From Kastovskya adunca ATA6-11-RM4 (GTDB lineage Bacteria > Cyanobacteriota > Cyanobacteriia > Cyanobacteriales > Coleofasciculaceae), in contig JAHHHJ010000022.1 of NCBI GenBank assembly GCA_019359445.1, positions 34,668-98,667 on the forward strand: a stretch of 64,000 bases of DNA, written 5' to 3'. This document shows, one piece after another, positions 35,109 through 45,734 of this stretch; the first letter of the stretch is position 1; every line of letters starts with the position of its first letter. The position numbers were made by a program, and so were the translations under genes. The notes under the pieces were generated by a model. It did not search any database. It was given only the letters and a program-made list of their open reading frames with translations, and had not been told where the DNA came from.

Positions 35109-37829
35109 CTACTCCCAAACCCTCCCGTCTGGCATCGTTGCTCCTGCCAAATTCACATCACTCAAATCAACCTTCTCAAGATTTGCCTGGGTTAAATCAG
35201 CACCACTCAAGTCAGCCGCACTGAGATTCGCTCCTACCAATTTCGCCCCAACTAATTGAGCATTCCTCAAATCGGCATTACTCAGCTTGGCGCGACTCAA
35301 ATCGGCACCATTTAGTCGCGCCTCTTGCAAATTTGCTCCTACTAGTTGGGCTTTACGTAAACTGGCGTTTGTTAAATTGGCATGGCTTAAATCGGCAATT
35401 ACCAGCTTTGCGCCATCTAATTGGGCATGGCTTAAATCAGCACCTTTGAGAATCGCACCGATGAGATTAGCATGGCGTAAGTCAGCCCCGGATAGTTGGG
35501 CATTGGCTAAATCTGCGCCTTGAAAGTTTCTGCCGCCTGCGGCGTAGCGCGATCGCATTTCACTGGCATCCGTAACGCTAATCTCTCGTTGCGGAGGATG
35601 GCGGAAGGTAAAGGTGAAAGTGTCGCCACTCTGCATCACCCGCCACATCTCCTCATAAAGGGAATAAGAACCGACACCACTCAACTTCACCCAACCTCGT
35701 GCCCTAGTTAAAGCGACAAAGAGCTGGTTCCGCAGGTAAAGATTGCTCTCATCCTTGGCAACATTGTCCAATCCCACCACATACACCATATCCGCCTCAT
35801 TCCCTTTAGCGCGGTGGATGCGCGATACAGTGACGCCACCCTCACACCAAAACTTATTGGGATCGCGTTTAGTTTTGTCGGTGTAAAGGATGTTGCAGTC
35901 AGCCGCACTGGGAATGTAGATATCAATGCCTTGGGACATCAAGAACTCCGCCGCATCCGCTTCCAGTCGCATCGCCTCGAAGTTTTTACCTAGAACGATG
36001 ACGAGAATCTCGCGGCTGGGCTTAAGTCCGTCGTAAAGGAGATTGTAGAGGATGTTTTCAACTAACGCTGTCAATTCCTCTTGGCGAGAACGATAAGCAA
36101 CGAACTCCAAAACGGGTTTTTCCCACAGTTGCGGGACGAGGTTAGGAGAATTTTCCGGAGGGCGTCGGAGAGTAATTTGCTGTCCGGGGGTGAAATGTCC
36201 CTTGACTTCATAACCAATTGCCTGCCAATCTGCCGCACGGGTAATGCCAGTCAGCATTCCACCCTGACGCAGCAACCCCATCCCGATACCGTGGGCGGCA
36301 GTGAGAATGGGATGGGGAGTGCGGTAGCAGCGATGCATGATTTCGCTTTTTTTGATGCCCCCCGCGTACTGTCCTGTAACGAGATGCCCCAACTCTTCCC
36401 CAAACAGTTCGCTGGCATTAGGAATACTTAAGCTTTCCAGGCTTTGGGCTTCGTCGTAACCCCAGATTAAACGCCGCAGTTCTGGCTGGGTGGGAGCGAT
36501 AGGGCGCAGGGCTTGATATGCCAGCCAGTAGAAGGGCTGTTTGCCTTCAAACTTAAACGAGTCATCCACAATTAAGTCTTGCCCTTCATCAATCAAGATG
36601 GCATCATATAGCGTAGGGATGACCGTATTGTGCAATAACTGTGTGCATACTTGGGCCAGCGCTTCATTCGGTCGCTTACTTTGAGTGTCGTTGACGGTAA
36701 GGCGCTGCACTCTAGCTGCTTTGCAAATGGTGCTGTAGAGTCCGAGTTGATTTTTGGCTCCCCAGGCATGAAGCGCTTGGAGTTTAAGATTTTTTGAGTC
36801 ATAACGCACTTCGCCGCTACTGAAGCGACGCAGCCACTTGTCCAACTGCTCAAGGATGTGGTGGTACAGGCTGCGGCTGAAAAAGACGAAGGCAATATCC
36901 CAATCGGGATGCTTCAGGTGCATGTGAGCCGCTTTCTGGCACAGCAGGACGGTTTTGCCCGATCCGGCGATGCCGCGAATCCGCTGCGGGCCAGGGGGGA
37001 TGGCTTTGCCGATATGTTCTTGCTGTAGGTCAAATTCAAAGAGGCGATCGCGGACTTCTGCCAGGACGCTGGCGCGGGTTTTTTGTTCGTTGTGTGGGGG
37101 CACGACATGCCGTACCCCTACCCGTTTGCGGAAGACGGGGGTACCGCTAATGACAGCTTGCAGCAACCGCCACTGCTCATCGGTGAGGGGGAAACCTTTG
37201 ATGATCGGGGTGGTTTGTTGAATAAGTTGCAGGAGGTTGTTGTTTGACTCTCCCAACCCTGCCTTTCTAAGAGGCGTTGAAGCTGGATTAGGGATAGGAT
37301 TGCTCTTCAAGCTCCCCTGCTCCCCCGCTCCCTGGAGCTGATCTTGAAAAATAATTGGAGGACAGCTAGGTAATTGATAAAAGCCGCTGTTGTACCAGTC
37401 TTCTTCGGTAATCGAAGGCAGGCAAACTAAGGCACGACCGCTGACTTTTCGGCGCAAGAGAGGTTCGCGATCGCCATACCCCAACAAAGCAAATAACTGA
37501 TTTTCCGCTTGCTCGTAAGGGTTGCTGCTGGTGGTGTAGAAGTTCTGAAATTCCCAACGATGCCCGCGAATTGTTAGTATTTGCTCAATTTTGACGGATT
37601 TAATCTCAATAACGACTAAACCGAGTTGGGCATCGGCAATGAGGATATCTGGCTCTTTGCGAGACTTTCCCACTTTGGAAAAAATGGGGTAGCGCCAGTA
37701 GCCTAGACAATCCCGCTTGGCAAAGGCATCCCGCACTGCATCCCAGGCTTTTTGTTCTCCTGCTTCTCCCCCTTTAGCTAAGGGTTCGGTGGTAATGAAA
37801 TTATGGCTTTGATTGTCTCGACGCGCCAT
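35109..37829 (-). CDS. NERD-domain UvrD-like helicase with C-terminal pentapeptide repeats
   Basis: The product of about 906 aa is a three-part fusion. (1) N-terminal NERD nuclease-related domain (about residues 15-140) with PDILIADAQLGLVVIEIKS, a D-ExK catalytic core. (2) Superfamily 1 helicase of UvrD/Rep type: Walker A GIAGSGKT at about 286-293, Walker B LIDEGQD at about 414-418, and the late motifs TVSRIHRAKGNEADMVYVVG and LFVALTRARGWVKL. (3) About 135 C-terminal residues of pentapeptide repeats (GADLANAQLSGADLRHANLIG and on). ATG 37829 avoids overlap with exoD; longer starts would run into it. NERD-helicases are linked to DNA repair or defence. Confidence 0.85.
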   Translation of the reverse strand: MARRDNQSHNFITTEPLAKGGEAGEQKAWDAVRDAFAKRDCLGYWRYPIFSKVGKSRKEPDILIADAQLGLVVIEIKSVKIEQILTIRGHRWEFQNFYTTSSNPYEQAENQLFALLGYGDREPLLRRKVSGRALVCLPSITEEDWYNSGFYQLPSCPPIIFQDQLQGAGEQGSLKSNPIPNPASTPLRKAGLGESNNNLLQLIQQTTPIIKGFPLTDEQWRLLQAVISGTPVFRKRVGVRHVVPPHNEQKTRASVLAEVRDRLFEFDLQQEHIGKAIPPGPQRIRGIAGSGKTVLLCQKAAHMHLKHPDWDIAFVFFSRSLYHHILEQLDKWLRRFSSGEVRYDSKNLKLQALHAWGAKNQLGLYSTICKAARVQRLTVNDTQSKRPNEALAQVCTQLLHNTVIPTLYDAILIDEGQDLIVDDSFKFEGKQPFYWLAYQALRPIAPTQPELRRLIWGYDEAQSLESLSIPNASELFGEELGHLVTGQYAGGIKKSEIMHRCYRTPHPILTAAHGIGMGLLRQGGMLTGITRAADWQAIGYEVKGHFTPGQQITLRRPPENSPNLVPQLWEKPVLEFVAYRSRQEELTALVENILYNLLYDGLKPSREILVIVLGKNFEAMRLEADAAEFLMSQGIDIYIPSAADCNILYTDKTKRDPNKFWCEGGVTVSRIHRAKGNEADMVYVVGLDNVAKDESNLYLRNQLFVALTRARGWVKLSGVGSYSLYEEMWRVMQSGDTFTFTFRHPPQREISVTDASEMRSRYAAGGRNFQGADLANAQLSGADLRHANLIGAILKGADLSHAQLDGAKLVIADLSHANLTNASLRKAQLVGANLQEARLNGADLSRAKLSNADLRNAQLVGAKLVGANLSAADLSGADLTQANLEKVDLSDVNLAGATMPDGRVWE

Positions 37830-37860
37830 TTCATCTGTGGTGAGATTTTTCAGAGCGTCC

Positions 37861-38490
37861 CTAAAGCGATCGCAACCATTCTTTGAGAAAGTCGAGCAAG
37901 CTAGCACCGCCCCAAAACACGGCAATCAGAATTGATGTCGATAGAATTGCTGCCATCAAGCAAACAACTAATCCTGCCAAACTAATTGCGCCATCATCTT
38001 CGATTAAGCCGAAGCCTGTAATGAAAATTCCCATGGCTGGGAGGGTATTAGTGCCGGGAATCGGAATCATCATGGAGATTGCCATCAGCGCGATCGCGCA
38101 ACCCATAATTACCCTACCCGGTAGTGATGTACAGATATAGGTCATACGGGGATGGGCGATCGCTTCAATCCGTCGTAACCAGGGAAGCCCTGCTTTCAGG
38201 ATGCCCTGCACTTTTTTTAGTTCAATGGGATACCTCATGGTACGCTCTGGTAGCCAAGGGCGTTTGGCACCCGCAATCAACTGAACGGCTAAGAGAAAAA
38301 TGACAATTCCAAAGGGAATTGAGTAACCCGGTGCTGGTACTGGTAAGGCAGATGGCAAAGACAACAACACTAATAAAAATCCGAAAATTCGTTCTTCTGC
38401 CAAGAGCAAAATTTCTGCCAACTTAACCTGAGACGGTCGTTCTTCCTCAAAAAAATAGCGTTGTAGTTCCACAGAAAGTCTAGCCATCAC
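37861..38490 (-). CDS. exoD: exopolysaccharide synthesis protein ExoD
   Basis: The 209-aa membrane protein has the ExoD family pattern: GFLLVLLSLPSALPVPAPGYS near the N-terminus, four or so hydrophobic segments, IPIPGTNTLPAMGIFITGFG and LIEDDGAISLAGLVV. ExoD is needed for exopolysaccharide and symbiosis in rhizobia; the cyanobacterial role is unknown. It ends 31 bp before the start of the NERD helicase gene on the same strand, so they may form an operon. Confidence 0.9.
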   Translation of the reverse strand: MMARLSVELQRYFFEEERPSQVKLAEILLLAEERIFGFLLVLLSLPSALPVPAPGYSIPFGIVIFLLAVQLIAGAKRPWLPERTMRYPIELKKVQGILKAGLPWLRRIEAIAHPRMTYICTSLPGRVIMGCAIALMAISMMIPIPGTNTLPAMGIFITGFGLIEDDGAISLAGLVVCLMAAILSTSILIAVFWGGASLLDFLKEWLRSL

Positions 38491-38546
38491 ACCTCAAGCT
38501 AATTTTTAAACTAATAACCTAACATTTGAACGCCGAACATTTAAAA

Positions 38547-39161
38547 TTATCCTTTTTTGTTTTTTTTGCGCCGTTTCCGCAGCACTATCCACAGAATAAA
38601 TCCGACTAACAACGCCGCTATCACAATTTTTGCTATGGGCCCGATGTACTTTTCAACCAGATAGTATTGCTTGCCCAGAGTATATCCAGCAAATGTCAGT
38701 ATCCCCACCCATAGAGTAGTGCCGAGGGTTGAATAGAGGATGAAGGGGACTAGAGGCATTCCATTGATGCCTGCGGGTAGGGAAATCAGGGTACGTACTC
38801 CCGGAATCAGGCGACCTAAAAACACCGCCTTCCCGCCTTGCTTATCGAACCAGTTATCGGCGCGATCGATATCCCGAACCGAAAGGGAAACCCATTTACC
38901 GTACTTGTTAGCAAAAGCCTTTAAGCCCTCCTCGCCCCAGAACTTCCCCAAGTAGTACCAGGGTAGTGCCCCCAAGATTGTACCCACCACTCCTGCTGCG
39001 ATCGCTGGAATTAAAGCCAGCTTCCCTTGCGAGGCGGTAAATCCTGCTAGCGGCATAATCAACTCCGAAGGAATCGGGGGAAATAAGTTTTCCAAAAACA
39101 TCAATAGCCCGATTCCCAGATAGCCTAGAGAATCAACGATGTTAGTAATCCATTCGCCCAT
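38547..39161 (-). CDS. DedA-family membrane protein
   Basis: The 204-aa product has the DedA/VTT-domain features: ENLFPPIPSELIMPLAGF near residues 24-41, GALPWYYLGKFWG, the FLGRLIPGVRTLISLPAG motif, and a basic C-terminal tail (RKRRKKNKKG). DedA proteins act in lipid scrambling and membrane homeostasis, and bacterial members support cell division and drug tolerance. It is close to exoD (56-bp gap, same strand), so co-transcription is plausible. Confidence 0.93.
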   Translation of the reverse strand: MGEWITNIVDSLGYLGIGLLMFLENLFPPIPSELIMPLAGFTASQGKLALIPAIAAGVVGTILGALPWYYLGKFWGEEGLKAFANKYGKWVSLSVRDIDRADNWFDKQGGKAVFLGRLIPGVRTLISLPAGINGMPLVPFILYSTLGTTLWVGILTFAGYTLGKQYYLVEKYIGPIAKIVIAALLVGFILWIVLRKRRKKNKKG

Positions 39162-39291
39162 CAGGTTAATTCCTTTTGCAGGTAGTAAAAAGGTTAATGA
39201 TTATGCGCCATTGTGCAACTGAACTTGTGTATATTATGCAGAGATTATAGGCAAATGGAGATTTCTTCCCCTCAGCAAGTTAACTTCAAAA

Positions 39292-39320
39292 AAGGGATAA
39301 GCTTTGTGGACTTATCCCTT
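39292..39320 (-). terminator. rho-independent terminator of ahcY
   Basis: A perfect 10-bp stem AAGGGATAAG / CTTATCCCTT with a 9-nt loop is followed on the minus strand by six T (plus-strand A-run at 39288-39293). It lies about 90 bases downstream of the ahcY stop. Confidence 0.85.
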
Positions 39321-39411
39321 CAAAAGAGGCGTATTTTCAGGAAAAGAACGACTGTTGTAATACTTTTGAAAATTGAGCCATTAACTTTAGAAAACCTTAT
39401 CTCTACAAGGT

Positions 39412-41101
<1,690 letters not shown>

Positions 41102-42763
41102 ATGCGCTTGAAATTTTGGGTAACTCGCTTGAGTGCGATCGCTTCTCTACAAACTGTGGCGATCGGTGCTGGGGTTGTATCCCCCGCCTTAGCGCAGTTC
41201 CCGATCCCAAATTTATTCCCATCAGCCCCCAACTTACCGACGGCTAGCAGCATAGCAGAGAGGACAACTTCGACCTGTATCCGGTTGGATGGGTATTGTC
41301 TGTTTCGCATTGCTGCTCCCCAATCCGAGTTGTCTGCCCGTCAGAAAGACATTCAGCAGAGATTAGACCAGATAAGCCGTCAGTATCTGCAAGCTGACAA
41401 CCCCAAACCTGACGTTAATGTTAGCGAAGAAAATGACTTGCCAATCATCGAAATCAATGGCGAGTACTTCTCAACCGTTACGGATCTGGATGCAAGATTG
41501 CAAGGGGTAGATCCACAAATCCAAGCCAAAAGAATTCAGCAAGAGCTACAACAAGGACTGGAGCGGGCAAAACTGGAACGCACGCCGCGATTTCTTACCC
41601 GTCAAGGTGCCATTGCCGGGGGGACTGGCATCATAATTATCTTTATTGGCTGGGGGATTTACCAGCGACAGCGCCAGTCCATATTTCTCAAGCAACAACT
41701 GCAGCCCAAAGATACTCCCGCAGGACAACCGATCAGTACCCAACTATCTCGCCGCCAGCAGTGGAATATGAAAGAAGCCCAGCATCGGCTTCTACAGTTG
41801 GTACAAGGGCTTGTGTTGGGAGGCGGTGGACTCTTCATCTTGGGCTTGTTTCCCTATACGCGCATCCTGCAAGCTGGGATTATCTACGGACTGCGGATTC
41901 CTTTACAGCTAACGCTGGTCGGATTGGGAACTTATGTTGTAATTCGTCTCAGCTATGCCTTGATTGACCGCTCTGCCTCTGCTTTAGCTAGCAATTATCT
42001 ACAGACACCAGAATCTGACCGACGGCTGCAACTGCGGGTATCTACGGTTTCAGGGGTCACTAAGAGTATTGTCACAGCTACCTGGGTAGGAGTTGGTATC
42101 TTAGTCGCCGTCTCCACAATTGGCATTAATATTGCTCCGTTGCTAGCGGGTGCTGGTTTAGTGGGTGTTGCATTATCACTGGCGTCTCAAAACCTGATCA
42201 AAGATGGGATCAATGGCTTTTTAATCATCCTAGAAGACCAATATGCGGTCGGAGATGTGATCAGTGTGGGAGATGTTGGGGGTTTGGTAGAAAAGATCAA
42301 TCTGCGGATTACCCAAGTGCGAGACGCAGAAGGGCGATTAATCACGATTCCCAATAGTGAAATTAGGATAGTTGCAAATCTTTCTAGTAACTGGTCGCGG
42401 GCAGATTTAACTATCCCGGTTGCCTATCACACCGATGTCGATCAGGTGCTGCAGTTGATTAAGTCGATCGCCGAAGCAATGAATCAAGATTTGATTTGGC
42501 GCGAACAAATTCTTGAGCCGCCGCAGGTTTTGGGGGTGGATAATTTTGGCGATCGCGGCATCGTTGTGCGGGTGTGGATTAAGACGCAACCTTTGAAGCA
42601 ATGGCAGGTGGCGCGGGAGTTTCGCCGCCGCTTGAAGGTAGCCTTTGATAACGCTGGATTGCCTTTATCTTTACCCCATCAGGAAGTATGGTTAAACCGC
42701 TCTCTGGCAATGAGTTCAGACTCAGATGGCAAGCACTTTTCCTCCTCAAAACAGTACAAGTGA
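41102..42763 (+). CDS. MscS-family mechanosensitive ion channel with N-terminal periplasmic domain
   Basis: The 553-aa product begins with a signal peptide (cleavage likely after ALAQ, about residue 36), then a soluble region with charged coiled segments (to about 165), and several transmembrane helices. The MscS pore core is visible as LLAGAGLVGVALSLASQNLI, followed by the beta-domain DGINGFLIILEDQYAVGDVI, VRDAEGRLITIPNSEI and the C-terminal soluble vestibule. Such channels open under membrane tension and release osmolytes. The N-terminal extension marks it as a larger, MscK/YbdG-like member rather than a minimal MscS. Confidence 0.9.
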   Translation: MRLKFWVTRLSAIASLQTVAIGAGVVSPALAQFPIPNLFPSAPNLPTASSIAERTTSTCIRLDGYCLFRIAAPQSELSARQKDIQQRLDQISRQYLQADNPKPDVNVSEENDLPIIEINGEYFSTVTDLDARLQGVDPQIQAKRIQQELQQGLERAKLERTPRFLTRQGAIAGGTGIIIIFIGWGIYQRQRQSIFLKQQLQPKDTPAGQPISTQLSRRQQWNMKEAQHRLLQLVQGLVLGGGGLFILGLFPYTRILQAGIIYGLRIPLQLTLVGLGTYVVIRLSYALIDRSASALASNYLQTPESDRRLQLRVSTVSGVTKSIVTATWVGVGILVAVSTIGINIAPLLAGAGLVGVALSLASQNLIKDGINGFLIILEDQYAVGDVISVGDVGGLVEKINLRITQVRDAEGRLITIPNSEIRIVANLSSNWSRADLTIPVAYHTDVDQVLQLIKSIAEAMNQDLIWREQILEPPQVLGVDNFGDRGIVVRVWIKTQPLKQWQVAREFRRRLKVAFDNAGLPLSLPHQEVWLNRSLAMSSDSDGKHFSSSKQYK

Positions 42764-42833
42764 ACTATAATAGAAGAGAAGGTTCGGCAAGCTAACTAAC
42801 GTCTGAACACCTGAACTATCAAGGTTTGACCCC

Positions 42834-43079
42834 ATGACGAAGCACTACATTCTCAGCCTCAATCCGCACGCACAGTACGCCTGGGATCAGTGTTCCTTAC
42901 GTGACCCGATCGCGGCTGAACATCCAGATTTTGCCAAGCTGATTGCCGAAGCTGTGGAAGAAGAAGCAGGTTCTTTTTTAGTTGCCGTCACGATTGAAGT
43001 CAAAGTTTTGGAAAAAGCCGCAACCTCTCAGCCGGAAAGGATGGCTGTGAAAAAGCAACGACAGGAATTAGTCGCTTAA
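42834..43079 (+). CDS. small conserved-looking hypothetical protein, 81 aa
   Basis: I do not recognise this protein. It starts MTKHYILSLNPHAQYAWDQ and has a second half rich in charged residues. It is soluble, with no signal or membrane segment. Its position just downstream of the channel gene (70-bp gap) and upstream of the 122-aa gene suggests a possible co-transcribed group of three. Confidence 0.6.
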   Translation: MTKHYILSLNPHAQYAWDQCSLRDPIAAEHPDFAKLIAEAVEEEAGSFLVAVTIEVKVLEKAATSQPERMAVKKQRQELVA

Positions 43080-43158
43080 GTTCAGATCTTACCGCCAGTA
43101 TTTGTACCTCCCTGAACTTGCTAGAGAGGGAGCTAACTTCGTCAGAGGATAATAAAGC

Positions 43159-43527
43159 ATGGAAATGAGTCAGTATCCTGCCGCGATCGCTGCGTCGGCA
43201 CAAGTTGTCAATCAATTAGACTTGCAAATCACCGCTGTTGAGCAGCACATTGCCCGTTTAGAAGGCAACGCCGACCGTGTCGCCGCCTTTGAGCAAGGAT
43301 TGAAAAATGAAAACCAGCGTCGAGGGCGTCGTTTTGAGTTACTCTGCGTTGACCAAGAATACCAAACCGCACAGAATACTCTGATTCGTCTGAATGCTGA
43401 AAAAGCCAACACCCTTACACAGTTGGAATATCTGCGAAACCAGTTTAGCGTCGCCAAGTTAGAAGCAAGAATGGCGATCGCCCAACAACTTACAGGAAAT
43501 GAATCTCGCGAACTAGTTGGCGTGTAG
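43159..43527 (+). CDS. coiled-coil hypothetical protein, 122 aa
   Basis: The product is mainly long amphipathic helices (about residues 15-110, with LDLQITAVEQHIARLE and LIRLNAEKANTLTQLEYL) and looks like a small coiled-coil protein. I do not know its function. A strong terminator follows it at 43557-43582, so the 42834-43527 pair probably ends here. Confidence 0.62.
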   Translation: MEMSQYPAAIAASAQVVNQLDLQITAVEQHIARLEGNADRVAAFEQGLKNENQRRGRRFELLCVDQEYQTAQNTLIRLNAEKANTLTQLEYLRNQFSVAKLEARMAIAQQLTGNESRELVGV

Positions 43528-43556
43528 CGATTGTTGAGAAATTACTTTAATTGTCG

Positions 43557-43582
43557 GGTGGGCACATTGCTCACCTTTTTTT
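43557..43582 (+). terminator. rho-independent terminator
   Basis: An 8-bp stem GGTGGGCA / TGCTCACC (one G-T pair) with a 3-nt loop is followed directly by seven T on the plus strand. It ends the transcript of the 43159-43527 gene. Confidence 0.9.
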
Positions 43583-43656
43583 ATTTGTCCGCAGTCAGTT
43601 ATTCTTGCTAATGGCTAGTTGCTAATTCCTAGGGCACTAATCGCTAGAATATTTCC

Positions 43657-44037
43657 ATGACTCAAGTTACACCACAAGAAATTGCTCAGTTTCGCACTCA
43701 ACTAACAGACAACGCCACAGCGATGAAGGCACTCGATGCCATCGAAGACTGTGACGGGGACTTAGAAGATGCAGCAATTTCCCTGGCAATTCGCGCCGGA
43801 CAGCAACCCCAGCGAGAAAATTCTGAATGGTTAGATTCACTAGCCCGTAAATGTCGTGCAGTCATCTGTCAAGCAGAATTTCGGGAAGACTTGCAAGCCG
43901 ATTCCATTGCTAGAGCAGTGGAGTATTTGGCACAGACACCGTTACTACCCGAAATTTTAGCAACGCCAGTCTTGATGTATGTCCTGAGACAAGGCATTGA
44001 CAGCTTTTGTGAACCCCTTGATTCACAATTGTTATAG
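43657..44037 (+). CDS. small conserved cyanobacterial-type protein, 126 aa
   Basis: The product reads as an all-helical acidic protein: ATAMKALDAIEDCDGDLEDAA, then WLDSLARKCRAVICQAEFRE, and a C-terminal LPEILATPVLMYVLRQG. I recall similar cyanobacterial hypotheticals but no function. No domain name can be given. It has its own hairpin downstream (44073-44100). Confidence 0.62.
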   Translation: MTQVTPQEIAQFRTQLTDNATAMKALDAIEDCDGDLEDAAISLAIRAGQQPQRENSEWLDSLARKCRAVICQAEFREDLQADSIARAVEYLAQTPLLPEILATPVLMYVLRQGIDSFCEPLDSQLL

Positions 44038-44072
44038 CTTTATGAGCGCTTCAATTATTGATAGCTAAAATA

Positions 44073-44100
44073 AATAACCCCGCTAAATAGCGAGGTTATT
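44073..44100 (+). terminator. hairpin terminator-like structure
   Basis: AATAACC-C-CGCT pairs with AGCG-A-GGTTATT around a 4-nt loop with one mismatch. The T-run is weak (TTATTCTG), so confidence is moderate. It follows the 43657-44037 gene by 36 bases. Confidence 0.6.
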
Positions 44101-44189
44101 CTGTGAAAGTGGGGACTGTTAAATAACTACGGCATTAAAGCAAAAATTGCCAAGATTTAATTGAATTCAACAGTCCAGACGAAAAAAGT

Positions 44190-44615
44190 TTAAAGTCTTT
44201 CAGGGTTTTCACAAACCGGATTGGGATTATTTAAACAGATGTAAGTTCCAGGTTCGCGCTCGACATCATCCATATACTGAGTCGTTTCTATCAGGGGGTC
44301 TACCGTATCTTCTAGTACGGGGTCAGGTGTAGTCTCGAAGGTATCTTCTGGTGCGGGGTCGGGTGTAGTCTCAAAGGTATCTTCTGGTGCGGGGTCGGGT
44401 GTAGTCTCAAAGGTATCTTCTGGTGCGGTGCCGGGTGCATCCTGAGCCAAGATTTGGATTTCTTGGTTATTGCGAGTATTGAGAGATTGAGGAGAAATAC
44501 TGTTGTTAGCGTTAACTAAGGCAAGTGATGGTAAGGCGAAAAAAACACTAGCGCTGCTGATTCCGATTAGGCTGGCAAATCTTTTGAGGGAATTGTTATT
44601 CAAATGCTCGCTCAT
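44190..44615 (-). CDS. secreted repeat protein, 141 aa
   Basis: The product has a signal peptide (basic start, hydrophobic core ending FFALPSLAL, about residues 10-33), then a disordered region with three exact or nearly exact 12-residue repeats of APEDTFETTPDP and a degenerate fourth. The C-terminus has a pair of cysteines (YICLNNPNPVCENP). The acidic Thr/Pro-rich repeats suggest an extracellular or cell-wall-linked protein. ATG 44615 is taken as start; a TTG six bases upstream is possible. Confidence 0.7.
   Translation of the reverse strand: MSEHLNNNSLKRFASLIGISSASVFFALPSLALVNANNSISPQSLNTRNNQEIQILAQDAPGTAPEDTFETTPDPAPEDTFETTPDPAPEDTFETTPDPVLEDTVDPLIETTQYMDDVEREPGTYICLNNPNPVCENPERL
44326..44433. 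repeat. three 36-bp tandem repeats inside a coding region
   Basis: Three units of 36 bp, 90% or more identical, encode the 12-residue acidic repeat of the secreted protein on the minus strand. Copies differ at a few bases (for example TCGAAG versus TCAAAG). Such arrays change length by slippage. There are no spacers, so it is not a CRISPR. Confidence 0.85.
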
Positions 44616-44756
44616 AATCAATAGCCTTTTGTCTCAAAATGTGACATTAAAGCTTTGCATAGCTGCAAAAACTTCTTAATCTATCGGAAGAGCTATCTTC
44701 CGTGAGCAGAATGAAGCAATTAAAGAATTAGGGGATTTTTGAAAGGGTCACTAATT

Positions 44757-45539
44757 TTAATCTTTGGTGGGAAACTGCCGTGACTTGACTTCGTTGCTAT
44801 AGGTCTGCACGGCTTCTGCAATTACCTGTCGTAAGTTGACATAGGACTTGGCAAAAGGCGGCTGGTGCTCGGAAAGACCGAGGACATCGGCAGTGACTAA
44901 GACTTGCCCATCACAATCGGCTCCAGCACCGATACCAATCGTAGGAATCGTCAGCTTTTGTGTAATTCGTGCTGCCAAATCTGCGGGGATATGTTCTAAA
45001 ACGATCGCAAACGCTCCGGCTTGCTCAAGAGCGATCGCTTCTTGTAAAATCCGCTCTCCCGCCTCCTCAGTTTTTCCTTGTTGCCGGAAACCTAACAATC
45101 GCACTGACTGCGGTGTTAAGCCCACATGCCCCATCACCGGAATTCCCACAGCAGTAAGCTGGGCAACGGTTTGCGCCATTGCCGGATGACCGCCTTCCAA
45201 CTTCACCGCCTGCACCCCGGCTTCTTTCAACGCCCGCCCTGCTGAGTGCATCGCTTGCTGCGGGCTTTCCTGATAGGTCAAAAACGGCAGATCGCACACC
45301 ACCAACGCCCGTTTAACTCCCCGACACACAGCTCTTGCATGGTGCAGCATCTCATCTAAAGTGAGCGGTAGGGTTGTTTCATACCCCAATGTCACCATCG
45401 CCAGGGAATCCCCCACTAGAATGACATCCACTCCCGCCGCATCCACTAGCTGGGCGATCGCATAATCCCACGCCGTCAGCACCACAATCTGCCGCTTTTT
45501 TTGTTTCCACTGCTGTAGCTGCTGGATGTTGACTGCCAT
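44757..45539 (-). CDS. panB: 3-methyl-2-oxobutanoate hydroxymethyltransferase
   Basis: PanB adds a hydroxymethyl group from methylene-tetrahydrofolate to 2-oxoisovalerate, the first step of pantothenate synthesis. The 260-aa product has the family motifs: [20 protein letters not shown], the metal-binding VGDSLAMV loop, [25 protein letters not shown], and [21 protein letters not shown] segments. The length is normal. It is not next to panC. An inverted repeat element begins directly beyond its start at 45544. Confidence 0.95.
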   Translation of the reverse strand: MAVNIQQLQQWKQKKRQIVVLTAWDYAIAQLVDAAGVDVILVGDSLAMVTLGYETTLPLTLDEMLHHARAVCRGVKRALVVCDLPFLTYQESPQQAMHSAGRALKEAGVQAVKLEGGHPAMAQTVAQLTAVGIPVMGHVGLTPQSVRLLGFRQQGKTEEAGERILQEAIALEQAGAFAIVLEHIPADLAARITQKLTIPTIGIGAGADCDGQVLVTADVLGLSEHQPPFAKSYVNLRQVIAEAVQTYSNEVKSRQFPTKD

Positions 45540-45543
45540 TTTA

Positions 45544-45721
45544 GTCCTGAGTGCTGAGTGCTGAGTCCTGAGTGGAGATTAGGGGATGGGGAGATGGGGA
45601 GCAGAGGAGCAGGGGGGCAGAGGAGCGGCGGAGAATCAATAACCAACCCTATTCATACTTCATCCTTCATACTTCATCCTTTCTCCCCTACTCAGGACTC
45701 AGCACTCAGGACTCAGCACTC
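45544..45721. repeat. long inverted repeat of the CTGAGTGCTGAGT family
   Basis: Arms at 45544-45573 and 45690-45721 are built of CTGAGT(G/C)CTGAGT units in opposite orientation and match over about 25 bp, so they can pair around a loop of about 115 nt. The loop contains a G-rich stretch and CATACTTCAT heptamer repeats like those at 30921-30950. This is a dispersed intergenic repeat with no gene. Confidence 0.75.
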
Positions 45722-45734
45722 TCCTCATCCTTCC

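Noticed and set aside
44326..44433. Possible CRISPR array
   Set aside because: The repeats are contiguous 36-bp units without spacers and encode a protein repeat; no cas genes are near.
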